A model generated the notes under the pieces. The model saw only the letters and a list, made by a program, of their open reading frames with translations. It did not search any database and was not told where the DNA came from. The position numbers and the translations under genes are program-made. A stretch of DNA of 33,598 bases, from the NCBI GenBank assembly GCA_017993775.1, contig JAGOMA010000050.1, positions 1-33,598 of the forward strand. The letters are read 5' to 3'. Origin of the DNA: Chloroflexota bacterium. GTDB taxonomy: Bacteria > Chloroflexota > Anaerolineae > Promineifilales > Promineifilaceae. This document shows positions 1 to 7,810 of this stretch, in pieces (positions within the stretch are counted from its first letter, which is position 1; the number at the start of each line of letters is the position of its first letter).

Positions 1-1
1 T

Positions 2-340
2 CCTAAAATGGCTAAGCGCGCCAGTTTAATGGTGGAACAAAGCGTGCGCGCTTACATTGAGCGTAACGCCGAGCTGGCCTATGAAGTCATCAGACGAGAT
101 GATAAGCTGGATAAGCATTACCAACAGCTTTATCTGGGCGCTTTGGGACAAATGAAAGAAGACCCTCAATATATTCGGCGGGCAACCTTTTTGCTGTGGA
201 TTGGGCACAATTTGGAGCGAATGGGGGATCGGGCATTAAACATGGCCGAACGGGTTATTTTTATGATCACCAGCGAATTTGTGGAAAACCTGGATGACAT
301 CGACGATTTTGGGGATTTAGAAGAGCATACGATCGGCTAA
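2..340 (+). CDS. phoU: PhoU family phosphate regulator (3' part only)
   Basis: The reading frame is open from the first base of the window, so this is the C-terminal 112 residues of a gene that starts upstream. The segment is helical and charged, and carries the PhoU signature GHNLERMGDRALNMAERV at about residues 69-86 of the visible part, with the ExxxxD metal-site pattern of the family. PhoU proteins are cytoplasmic regulators that link the PstSCAB phosphate transporter to the PhoR kinase, so pst genes are expected just outside the window. A hairpin follows the stop codon, and the next gene has its own promoter, so phoU looks like the end of its operon. Confidence 0.9.
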   Translation, partial: PKMAKRASLMVEQSVRAYIERNAELAYEVIRRDDKLDKHYQQLYLGALGQMKEDPQYIRRATFLLWIGHNLERMGDRALNMAERVIFMITSEFVENLDDIDDFGDLEEHTIG

Positions 341-355
341 ACGATGAAAATGTAG

Positions 356-384
356 ACGGCCGTTTCACCCCAAAAAACGGCCGT
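356..384 (+). terminator. Hairpin after phoU built from two ACGGCCGT boxes
   Basis: Two copies of the octamer ACGGCCGT are extended by TTT and AAA, so that a 10-bp stem (ACGGCCGTTT with AAACGGCCGT) can form around a 9-nt loop. It starts 15 bases after the phoU stop. There is no long T-tract after it, so it may be only a weak terminator or an mRNA 3'-end stabiliser. Each box is also a palindrome by itself. Confidence 0.45.
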
Positions 385-409
385 TTATGCCCCATCCATA
401 AAATCCCGT

Positions 410-437
410 TTGACAAGCACCAATTATCCATTAGAAT
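410..437 (+). promoter_or_regulatory. Sigma-70-type promoter of the liv operon
   Basis: TTGACA at 410-415, a 16-bp spacer and TAGAAT at 432-437 (one mismatch to TATAAT). The predicted start of transcription is near 444, leaving a leader of about 170 bases before the binding-protein gene at 613. Confidence 0.7.
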
Positions 438-441
438 TTCC

Positions 442-459
442 TTGGTATTTTAGTACCAA
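442..459. promoter_or_regulatory. Palindrome at the predicted transcription start (possible operator)
   Basis: A perfect inverted repeat, TTGGTA-6 nt-TACCAA, lies on the predicted +1 position of the liv promoter. This is where a repressor would block initiation. It could instead be a short hairpin at the 5' end of the mRNA. No regulator gene is adjacent. Confidence 0.4.
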
Positions 460-612
460 CGGCGAGGAGGTGATTGCTAAATCAAATTAAAATCGTAAAA
501 AATTTTGTACTTACCGTAAAAATTCCCCCCACTGAAAGTAAATAGTTAAAGCTCTATAGAACCCATCATCAACGAGTTGTGCAGATGATAGTTAACCTTA
601 GGAGGAGAAAAC

Positions 613-1899
613 ATGAAACGAGCAACTCTCTTGGTATTGTTATCCTTATTGTTGGCCCTGTTCCTGGTTGCCTGTGGTGGCAGTGAAGGCAGCGAATCGG
701 CTGCTACCGAAGCCAACGAATCCGCCTCAACCTCGGAAACGGCCGTTGAAGCCCCCGCCGACGCCGGCGCAACCTGTACCGACGCCATCGGCTGTGTAGA
801 AGTCGCCCCCGGCGATCCGATTATGCTGGCATCCTCTCTGGTCGTTTCCGGCCCCAACACGGAACTCGGCCTGGATTCCCAGTACGGCGTCGAAATCGCC
901 ATCGATCTTCGCGGTGAAATTATGGGACACGCCATCGAATTGCAGCCCGAAGATGACGGCTGCAGCGCCGAAGGCGGCCAAACCTCCGCGCAGAAAATCG
1001 TCTCTAACCCGCAGATCGTCGCCATCATCGGCACCAGCTGCTCTGGCGCGGGTGTGCCCGCCGCCAAGATCATCTCCGATGCCGGGTATGCCATGGTTTC
1101 CCCATCCAACACCTCCCCGTCGCTGACCGATCCGGCGCTGCATGAGGCTGGTTATCTGCGTACCGCCCACAACGACAAAATTCAAGGCGCGGCGATGGCC
1201 GAGTTTGCCTACAACGAACTGGGCGTTCGCAAAGCTGCCGTTATCCACGACGGCGACCCCTACACCGAAGGTTTAGCCACGGTCTTCTCAGATTCCTTCA
1301 AAGCTTTGGGCGGCGAAATCGTTGCTTTTGAGGCTGAAGCTGCCGACGCGACCAACGTCGAACCGCTGTTAACCTCTATTGCGGCGTCTGGCCCTGAGTT
1401 CATTTACTTCCCGGTATTTATTCCCCTGGGTTCCCTGCTCACCAACAGCGCGGCCAATATCGAAGGCCTCAAAGGCGTCGTTTTGGCTGGCGCAGATGGC
1501 ATCCAGTCCCCCAGCTTCCTGGAAAATACCGTTGGAACCTCTGAAGGCATGTATGCCTCTGGCCCGGACCTGAGCTTCAGCAATGCGTTCTACACCGACA
1601 CCTTCTTGCCCGCGTATATGGAAAAAGCAGGCACCGAACCGACTGCGCCGTTCCATGCTCATGCGTTTGACGCCACGAACATGGTTTTGGACGCCATCGA
1701 AAAGGTCGCCCAGCAAGGCGCTGATGGCACGTTGTTGATCGGCCGTCAGGCTCTGCGCGATGCTTTGTTTGCCACATCGGGCATGGAAGGCATCACCGGC
1801 ACCATCACTTGCGATGAGTATGGTGACTGCGCCGACCCGCAAATTTCCGTAAGCCAGGTACAAAGCGGCGAGTTTGTTCGTATTTGGCCGGAAAAATAA
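613..1899 (+). CDS. livK: Branched-chain/polar amino acid ABC transporter, substrate-binding lipoprotein
   Basis: This 428-residue protein is the extracellular solute receptor of the transporter encoded just downstream. It begins with a lipoprotein signal peptide, a hydrophobic run ending in LVAC with the lipid-anchored Cys at 21, then a low-complexity Ser/Ala/Glu linker to about residue 50. The rest resembles type I periplasmic binding proteins of the LivJ/LivK family (Peripla_BP_6), including the segment IIGTSCSGAGVPAAKI and the later SPSNTSPSLT. GGAGGAG at 601-607 sets the ATG. Five genes of one transporter follow in order, with a hairpin after this gene that would let it be made in excess over the membrane parts. 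The exact ligand is not readable from sequence; related proteins bind Leu/Ile/Val, other amino acids or amides. A paralogue lies at 6470-7744. Confidence 0.9.
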   Translation: MKRATLLVLLSLLLALFLVACGGSEGSESAATEANESASTSETAVEAPADAGATCTDAIGCVEVAPGDPIMLASSLVVSGPNTELGLDSQYGVEIAIDLRGEIMGHAIELQPEDDGCSAEGGQTSAQKIVSNPQIVAIIGTSCSGAGVPAAKIISDAGYAMVSPSNTSPSLTDPALHEAGYLRTAHNDKIQGAAMAEFAYNELGVRKAAVIHDGDPYTEGLATVFSDSFKALGGEIVAFEAEAADATNVEPLLTSIAASGPEFIYFPVFIPLGSLLTNSAANIEGLKGVVLAGADGIQSPSFLENTVGTSEGMYASGPDLSFSNAFYTDTFLPAYMEKAGTEPTAPFHAHAFDATNMVLDAIEKVAQQGADGTLLIGRQALRDALFATSGMEGITGTITCDEYGDCADPQISVSQVQSGEFVRIWPEK

Positions 1900-1945
1900 G
1901 GTAAGCAGCTTGTTGATAAGTAAGCTGTGATTCATAGTTTGTAGG

Positions 1946-1984
1946 GATAGGCTCCGGCAATGCCCGGAGCCTATCTTTATCATT
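1946..1984 (+). terminator. Strong hairpin between binding protein and permease genes
   Basis: A perfect 12-bp stem (GATAGGCTCCGG with CCGGAGCCTATC) and a 6-nt loop are followed by TTTATCATTTT. It lies between livK and livH. In transporter operons such a partial terminator lowers transcription of the downstream genes relative to the binding protein, which is the likely role here. Confidence 0.75.
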
Positions 1985-2042
1985 TTGTTGGTATCTTGTA
2001 CCATCTAGGGCTTTGGCCGCACCCCCATTGGAGCGAGAGCGT

Positions 2043-3113
2043 ATGTCCCAACGATTCAAAGAGATAGATTTCATCGGCGTCTTTTTATGGGTGTTTCGAG
2101 CCGTTATTATCGTGTTGGTTATTTATGGCACGGTGGCTAAGCTGTTTTTGGGTGTGGGAAATACGTACACAGTCGAGACCTGGATCGACTTTTTTATTTC
2201 CGGATTATCTCAAGGTAGCTTGTATGCCCTAATTGCTCTCGGGTATACGATGGTGTATGGCATTTTGTTCATGATCAACTTCGCCCATGGCGAATTTTTC
2301 ATGTCGGGAGCCATCACATCTACGGTTTTAGTGGCGACGTATTTAAGCGCATCCGGTTTTATGGATTCGCAACCAGTCATTAGTTTGTTGGTGATTACGG
2401 CCGTTGCCATTACCACCTCCATCAGCGTCGCCTTACTCACAGAGCGCATTGCTTATCGCCCACTGCGCCGCGCTCCGCGTCTGGTTCCCCTTATTACCGC
2501 TATCGGTGCGTCTTTTTTCTGGCAATATTTTTTCCGAGGACTGTTTGGCTCCGCGCTCATCCCTTTTCCTGTGCCTGAAGCATTACAGGGGCGTTGGACA
2601 ATTTTAGGTCTGGAATTTTTAAGAACCCGCGTCGTGGTCATGGCCACAACCATCATCGCTCTGGTTTCGCTGTACTTATTTATCCAGCGGACCAAAACCG
2701 GCAAAGCCATCCGCGCCGTCGCTGAAGACAAAGACGTGGCTGCGCTGATGGGCATCAACGTAGACCGTACCGTTTCCATCACTTTTGCCATTGGCGCGGC
2801 CATGGCGGGTGTTGCCGGCGTCTTGTGGGGGCTGGTCTTCCGTCAGGTTCACTTTTATATGGGCTTTGTGCCGGGGATTAAGGCGTTTACGGCCGCTGTT
2901 TTTGGTGGGATTGGCAGCATTCCTGGGGCAGCTTTGGGCGGTTTGCTTCTGGGCGTGATTGAAGCGGTAGGACCACCACTGTTTTTGGAGGGGCTGGGCA
3001 TCGCCGGCGCGCATCAATTGAAGGATGTTATTGCCTTTACGATGTTGGTCTTGGTGCTTATTTTCCGTCCGCAAGGCCTTATTGGTGAAAAGTTGGCCGA
3101 GAAGAAGGCATAA
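2043..3113 (+). CDS. livH: Branched-chain amino acid ABC transporter permease, LivH type
   Basis: This 356-residue integral membrane protein forms one half of the translocation channel. The first 60 residues hold an extra membrane helix (about residues 8-32) before the standard LivH core, which begins at the helix SQGSLYALIALGYTMVYGIL. The conserved cytoplasmic loop for ATPase contact reads RTKTGKAIRAVAEDKDVAAL, and the end has FRPQGLIGEKLAEKKA. The in-frame TTG at 2013 would add ten residues, but the ATG at 2043 has GGAG at 2030-2033 and is preferred. The stop is 12 bases before livM, so the two are cotranscribed. Confidence 0.9.
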   Translation: MSQRFKEIDFIGVFLWVFRAVIIVLVIYGTVAKLFLGVGNTYTVETWIDFFISGLSQGSLYALIALGYTMVYGILFMINFAHGEFFMSGAITSTVLVATYLSASGFMDSQPVISLLVITAVAITTSISVALLTERIAYRPLRRAPRLVPLITAIGASFFWQYFFRGLFGSALIPFPVPEALQGRWTILGLEFLRTRVVVMATTIIALVSLYLFIQRTKTGKAIRAVAEDKDVAALMGINVDRTVSITFAIGAAMAGVAGVLWGLVFRQVHFYMGFVPGIKAFTAAVFGGIGSIPGAALGGLLLGVIEAVGPPLFLEGLGIAGAHQLKDVIAFTMLVLVLIFRPQGLIGEKLAEKKA

Positions 3114-3125
3114 TAGGAGCGACGC

Positions 3126-4823
3126 ATGGCCCAAACAGCAAATTTCAGTAAAGCAGTTCGCCTTGGCCTTATCGCCGGGATTGTTGCCTTGAGTGTGAGC
3201 GCCATCGGCATGGTGCAGACGTTTGATGTGCGTGACATCATTACCGGCGTTTTGACCTTGGGGCAGTTGTTATTATTTAGCACGGCGTTGATTGCGGGCT
3301 ATTTTTCCTGGCAGAAAGGGGAAGGCGTGTCGCCGGTTGGGGCAATTTTGCGAGGTTTGGTAGCCGGATTGTTAACGGCCGTTCCCCCCATCGCCCTCAT
3401 CTTCCTGACAATCATCTGGCCCGGCATCCGCAACTCCTTTGTCAACGTCTCGGCCGATCTCATTGAGATCCTTACGTTTGGTCAAACCCCTGTCGTCGGC
3501 AGCTTGATGTTGTTGGTCGTCATGGGTGTGTTGGGTGTCATCGGCGCAGCCTTTGATCTGCTGCCAAGACGCATCCAGAAGCCGCTGTTTAGCGGGTTGT
3601 TGTGGACGTTGGTCATTGGCCTGTTGTCGGAGATTTTGCTGCTGATATTACGGCCGTATACCCCCCGCGCCGTGCTCAACTTTTTGTTTGGCGCTAAAGG
3701 GATTACACCGATAACGGCCGTCATCATCTTCGTTCTCGCCGTCAGCATCAGCGCCTGGTGGGATGCTCAGGGCAAACAAGCCATGCAGCATCGCCGCGCT
3801 GAAATGGCCCCGGCCAAAGCCAAACAACTGCGCCGCCTCAACATCGGCTTGGGCGTCGCTTTTGTCCTCATCCTCCCCGTCATCATGGGCACCTACCTCA
3901 CCGAAGTCGCCGACATCGTGGGCACATTCATCCTCATGGGGTTAGGCCTGAACATCGTCGTCGGCTTCGCCGGTTTGCTCGACCTCGGTTACGTGGCTTT
4001 CTTTGCCATTGGCGCGTATGTCATGGGGCTGCTCACCACTCAAGGTGATTTAGGCATCGGCGGTCTTTCGTTTTGGGCGGCATTGCCGTTCAGCGTATTA
4101 GCCGCCACCCTCGCCGGCATCATCCTGGGCGTGCCCGTCTTACGAATGCGCGGCGACTATCTGGCTATTGTCACCCTGGGCTTCGGCGAAATCATTCGCG
4201 TCCTCGTCGTTTCTGACCTGTTAAAACCATACATTGGCGGCGCTCAAGGCATTCTCCAAATTGGCAAACCACAGGCCATGGGTTTTGTCTTTGTCCAGCC
4301 AGAGCACTATTACTACCTGATCTTGGCCGGCTGTTTGCTGGCCGTCTTCGTTTCCTGGCGGTTCCGAGATGCGCGTATTGGGCGGCGCTGGATGGCTCTG
4401 CGCGAAGATGAAGATGTGGCCGAAGCAATGGGTATTCGTTTGGTCAGCACCAAACTGATGGCCTTTGCCACCGGCGCGGCATTTTCTGGTCTGGCCGGAG
4501 CGATTTTTGCCTCCCGTCTCAGCTCTATTTTCCCGCACAGCTTCAATTTGCTCATCTCCATCAACGTATTAAGCCTCATCATTGTCGGCGGACTGGGCAG
4601 CTTGCCTGGCGTTGTCGTGGGCGCGTTGGTATTGGTGGGCCTGCCAGAACTGCTGCGCGAATTTGCCGAATATCGCATGTTGCTCTATGGCGCGCTGCTC
4701 ATCGTCACCATGCTGCTTCGCCCTGAAGGTTTGTGGCCCTCGCCCATTCGTCGCCGCGAACTCCATGCGGCGGACATAGACCACAGGCCGGATGACTCTG
4801 AAGACGCAAAGTCGATGGCTTAG
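3126..4823 (+). CDS. livM: Branched-chain amino acid ABC transporter permease, LivM type, with long N-terminal membrane extension
   Basis: This 565-residue membrane protein is the second channel subunit. The LivM core starts near residue 250 with GLGLNIVVGFAGLLDLGYVA and ends with LLRPEGLWPSPIRRRE. The ATPase-contact loop RRWMALREDEDVAEAMGIR is near residues 419-437. LivM proteins are usually about 320-430 residues. Here the first 240 residues form an additional hydrophobic region with about six predicted helices and no family I recognise, ending in a charged loop (RRAEMAPAKAKQLRR). AGGAGC lies just before the ATG. The gene fits tightly between livH and livG. Confidence 0.88.
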   Translation: MAQTANFSKAVRLGLIAGIVALSVSAIGMVQTFDVRDIITGVLTLGQLLLFSTALIAGYFSWQKGEGVSPVGAILRGLVAGLLTAVPPIALIFLTIIWPGIRNSFVNVSADLIEILTFGQTPVVGSLMLLVVMGVLGVIGAAFDLLPRRIQKPLFSGLLWTLVIGLLSEILLLILRPYTPRAVLNFLFGAKGITPITAVIIFVLAVSISAWWDAQGKQAMQHRRAEMAPAKAKQLRRLNIGLGVAFVLILPVIMGTYLTEVADIVGTFILMGLGLNIVVGFAGLLDLGYVAFFAIGAYVMGLLTTQGDLGIGGLSFWAALPFSVLAATLAGIILGVPVLRMRGDYLAIVTLGFGEIIRVLVVSDLLKPYIGGAQGILQIGKPQAMGFVFVQPEHYYYLILAGCLLAVFVSWRFRDARIGRRWMALREDEDVAEAMGIRLVSTKLMAFATGAAFSGLAGAIFASRLSSIFPHSFNLLISINVLSLIIVGGLGSLPGVVVGALVLVGLPELLREFAEYRMLLYGALLIVTMLLRPEGLWPSPIRRRELHAADIDHRPDDSEDAKSMA

Positions 4824-4834
4824 AGGATAAACCC

Positions 4835-5632
4835 ATGACAAATATCCTGGAGACAACAAAAGTTGTAAAACGCTTCGGCGGTTTGGTGGCGGTGAGTGAC
4901 CTCACGTTCAGCATTCCCCAAAGCTCAATCGTAAGCATTATCGGCCCCAATGGGGCGGGTAAAACCACCTTTTTTAACTGCATTACCGGCTTTTATAACA
5001 TTGACGAAGGGGACATTGTGTTTAACGGCCGTTCCGTCAAAGGCCGCTCCCCTGATCAAATCGCCCGCCTGGGCATCTCGCGCACCTACCAAAATATCCG
5101 CCTCTTCAGTTCCATGTCCACTATCGAAAACATCCTCGTCGGTATGGAACCCCAACTCCACTCCAACTGGGTCGGCGCGCTGTTTCACACGCCCAAAACA
5201 GTCAAAGAGGAAAGAGAAGCCCTCTTAGAAGCCAATCGTTTGCTCGATTTTGTTGGGTTACGTGGCAAAGGGGACGATCTGGCCCGCAACTTGCCTTACG
5301 GCGACCAACGTCGCCTGGAAATAGCCAGGGCGCTGGCCAGCAAACCCAAACTGCTGCTGCTCGATGAACCCACGGCCGGGATGAACCCTCGCGAAACGGC
5401 CGAAACCACCGAATTTATCCAAAACCTGCGCGATGTCTTAGACATCACCGTCTTGCTCATCGAACACGATATGCGCGTCGTCATGGGTATTTCCGAGCAT
5501 ATTACCGTGCTGGATTACGGCAAGAAAATTGCCGAAGGCAAACCGGCGGAAATCCAAAGCAATCCGCAGGTGATCGAGGCGTATCTGGGGCGCGGCGCAG
5601 CCGCCAGCGCCACCATTGAAGTTTCTGTGTGA
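4835..5632 (+). CDS. livG: Branched-chain amino acid ABC transporter ATP-binding protein LivG
   Basis: A 265-residue cytoplasmic ATPase that drives the transporter. Visible motifs are Walker A GPNGAGKTT (37-45), a signature region LPYGDQRRLEIARAL in which the usual SGG is replaced by YGD as is common in LivG, Walker B LLLLDEPTAGMNP, and the switch histidine in LLIEHDMRVVM. The C-terminal stretch GKKIAEGKPAEIQSNPQVIEAYLG is typical of the family. It starts 11 bases after livM and ends 20 bases before livF. Confidence 0.95.
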   Translation: MTNILETTKVVKRFGGLVAVSDLTFSIPQSSIVSIIGPNGAGKTTFFNCITGFYNIDEGDIVFNGRSVKGRSPDQIARLGISRTYQNIRLFSSMSTIENILVGMEPQLHSNWVGALFHTPKTVKEEREALLEANRLLDFVGLRGKGDDLARNLPYGDQRRLEIARALASKPKLLLLDEPTAGMNPRETAETTEFIQNLRDVLDITVLLIEHDMRVVMGISEHITVLDYGKKIAEGKPAEIQSNPQVIEAYLGRGAAASATIEVSV

Positions 5633-5652
5633 CGGTAAAAGGAGTCGCCTAG

Positions 5653-6366
5653 ATGGCCCTACTCGAAATCAATAATCTCCATGCCTACTACGGCAACATT
5701 CATGCCCTCAAAGGCATTTCGCTCACCGTTGAAGAAGGGGAAATCGTCTCGCTCATTGGCGGTAATGGCGCCGGCAAAACCACCACCCTGCGCTCTATTA
5801 GCGGCCTCATCCCGCCCAAACCAGGCGCTATCATCTTGGGTGGCGAAGATTTGAGCCAATACAAAGCCCACCACCTTGTCGGCAAAGGCGTGGCCATGGT
5901 TCCGGAAGGGCGCGGCGTTTTTGCCAAACTCACCGTGTTAGAAAACCTGGAAATGGGCGCTTTTCACCGCACCGACAAAGATGGCATTACCTCCGACCTG
6001 GAAAAAATCTACAAATTGTTTCCTCGTCTGGCGGAACGGAAAAAACAGCTTGCCGGCACGATGAGCGGCGGCGAGCAGCAGATGCTGGCCATGGGTCGCG
6101 CGATGATGTCTCGTCCCAATCTGCTGTTGTTAGATGAGCCGTCGATGGGGTTGGCGCCTGTATTGGTGGAAGCTATTTTTGATACAGTTACCGAAATTAA
6201 CAAAACCGGCACAACGGTCTTGTTGGTAGAGCAAAATGCGCACATGGCTTTGCAGGTTGCCCATCGCGGCTATGTGCTGCAAACAGGGGCCATTGTTCTG
6301 AGCGATTCGGCCAAAGAGCTGCAAAGAAACCCCATGGTTCAGAAAGCTTATCTGGGAATTGAATAA
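5653..6366 (+). CDS. livF: Branched-chain amino acid ABC transporter ATP-binding protein LivF
   Basis: A 237-residue ATPase, the partner of LivG. Walker A GGNGAGKTT (36-44), the family segment VPEGRGVFAKLTVLENLEMG, signature MSGGEQQMLAMGRAMM, Walker B LLLLDEPSMGLAP and the switch histidine region LLVEQNAHMAL (Gln-Asn-Ala-His, as usual in LivF) are all present. AGGAG lies before the ATG. It completes a full K-H-M-G-F transporter set. The stop is followed by a weak stem (AACGGC with GCCGTT) and a T-run at 6399-6404 that may end the operon transcript. Confidence 0.95.
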   Translation: MALLEINNLHAYYGNIHALKGISLTVEEGEIVSLIGGNGAGKTTTLRSISGLIPPKPGAIILGGEDLSQYKAHHLVGKGVAMVPEGRGVFAKLTVLENLEMGAFHRTDKDGITSDLEKIYKLFPRLAERKKQLAGTMSGGEQQMLAMGRAMMSRPNLLLLDEPSMGLAPVLVEAIFDTVTEINKTGTTVLLVEQNAHMALQVAHRGYVLQTGAIVLSDSAKELQRNPMVQKAYLGIE

Positions 6367-6412
6367 CGGCCGTCGGCAAATTCTTACTCTTTCAGCCGTT
6401 TTTTGATCCGAG

Positions 6413-6449
6413 GTTAAACGTGGTGCGCCATCTGCGCATCACGTTTAAC
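6413..6449. promoter_or_regulatory. Long inverted repeat ahead of the second binding-protein gene
   Basis: Two 16-base arms (GTTAAACGTGGTGCGC and GCGCATCACGTTTAAC) are complementary except for one G-T pair and are separated by 5 nt. The repeat ends 20 bases before the ATG at 6470. There is no T-tract after it, so it reads more like an operator or an mRNA hairpin than a terminator. Confidence 0.5.
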
Positions 6450-6469
6450 AGAGCCATACCCTCCACTTC

Positions 6470-7744
6470 ATGATTTCCCCAAGACTGCGGATTTCACATG
6501 CGATACATGCCCGACTCGCTTTTGGCTGGCTGATCGTCTTGTGCTGCCTTTTGGCGGCCTGTGATCAGGATAACCTCACATGCGTGGATCCGCTAGGGTG
6601 TATCGAAATAAAAGAAGACGAACCTATTCCTCTGGCGGTGCTGGCCGTTTTGTCCGGGGATGCGTCTTATTTGGGCGATGAGGTGGTGGAGGGCGTTGAA
6701 ATCGCCCTCAGCGACCAGGGCGGCGGCCTATTTGACCATCCGCTTCAACTGCATGTTGTGGATTCTGGCTGCCAGACGGACGAAGCCCGCGCGGAATTAG
6801 AAGCGCTGCTTACCGAGCAGCCAAACCTGGTAGGGCTGATTGGCCCGGTTTGCACGGCCGTTGCCGAAGCAACCCTTCCGGTGGTTAATCAGGCCGGATT
6901 GGTCATGATCTCGCCGGCGAACACGGCCGTTTCCCTCACCAGGCCCCCATCAGAAACCGGCGGCCTCTGGCAGCCAGGGTACTATCGCACCGCGCCGCCC
7001 AATACACGCCAGGCCCAAATCGCCGCCGATTTTGCCGCCCAATTCCTCAACGCCCGTACGGCAGCCATCATCTATGCCGACAATGCACAGGCCCAAGAGC
7101 TAGCCGACGCGTTTTTACGCTCATTTCGGCAGTCCGGCGGAGCCGTTACCTTCCAGGGCAGTATCCCGGCGGGCGCGACTGACCTGACAGACCTGTTGGT
7201 TGGCGCAATGTCTAGCTCGCCGGATGTCTTGTATTTGCCGGTTATGGAGCCAGACGGCAATCTCATTGTCAATGCCCTGTCGCGCCTTACCGGCAACAAC
7301 GATTCGGTTTTACTGGGCGGGACGGGGCTGTTTGTCCCCACGTTCCCCGTAAGTGTTGGTTCGTCGGCGGTGGATGGGATGTACGTCGTGGGTCCGGCAG
7401 TCATCGGAACAGAGGCCGACGCTTTGCGCGCCGCCTGGCGAGATCGCTTTAGCGCTGCGCCGGCTGGTCCGTTTTATGGCCAGACTTATGACGCGGCCAA
7501 CCTGCTGCTGGCGGCGATAGAGCAAGTGGCCCAATCTGGACGTAACGGCCGTTTGCTGATTGGTCGGCAGGCTTTGCGAGACGCCCTGACCCAAACAGCC
7601 GCCTTTTCCGGCGTGACCGGCAGCCTGACTTGCTCGCCCTATGGCGATTGCGCGGCGGAAACGGCCGTGGGCGTTTACCGCCTCTCCATCGCCCAAATCA
7701 ACGGCGATACGTGGCCGCCCGAGTTGGTCTGGACGACTGAATAA
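6470..7744 (+). CDS. Second LivK-type substrate-binding lipoprotein
   Basis: This 424-residue protein is a paralogue of the livK product at 613-1899. Both have a cysteine pair just after the linker (TCVDPLGCIEI here, TCTDAIGCVEV there) and share the C-terminal block LLIGRQALRDAL followed by a CxxYGDC segment. The signal peptide ends in LAAC with the lipid-anchored Cys at 31. It is an extracellular type I binding protein of the Peripla_BP_6 family and probably feeds the LivHMGF complex encoded just upstream, widening its substrate range. No clear ribosome-binding site precedes the ATG. It holds four ACGGCCGT boxes against one in its paralogue, and three of them fall where the two aligned proteins differ. 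Confidence 0.88.
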   Translation: MISPRLRISHAIHARLAFGWLIVLCCLLAACDQDNLTCVDPLGCIEIKEDEPIPLAVLAVLSGDASYLGDEVVEGVEIALSDQGGGLFDHPLQLHVVDSGCQTDEARAELEALLTEQPNLVGLIGPVCTAVAEATLPVVNQAGLVMISPANTAVSLTRPPSETGGLWQPGYYRTAPPNTRQAQIAADFAAQFLNARTAAIIYADNAQAQELADAFLRSFRQSGGAVTFQGSIPAGATDLTDLLVGAMSSSPDVLYLPVMEPDGNLIVNALSRLTGNNDSVLLGGTGLFVPTFPVSVGSSAVDGMYVVGPAVIGTEADALRAAWRDRFSAAPAGPFYGQTYDAANLLLAAIEQVAQSGRNGRLLIGRQALRDALTQTAAFSGVTGSLTCSPYGDCAAETAVGVYRLSIAQINGDTWPPELVWTTE

Positions 7745-7752
7745 ACGCTCAA

Positions 7753-7797
7753 CCTCCGGCAGATTCCTTTGCCCGATCTTCCCGGAGGCCTATTTTT
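7753..7797 (+). terminator. Probable intrinsic terminator after the second binding-protein gene
   Basis: A stem CCTCCGG/CCGGAGG (7753-7759 and 7782-7788) encloses a loop that can pair further (AGAT with ATCT), and is followed by CCTATTTTT. It ends just before the ribosome-binding site of the next gene, so some read-through is likely. Confidence 0.5.
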
Positions 7798-7810
7798 GAC
7801 AGGAGGCTTG

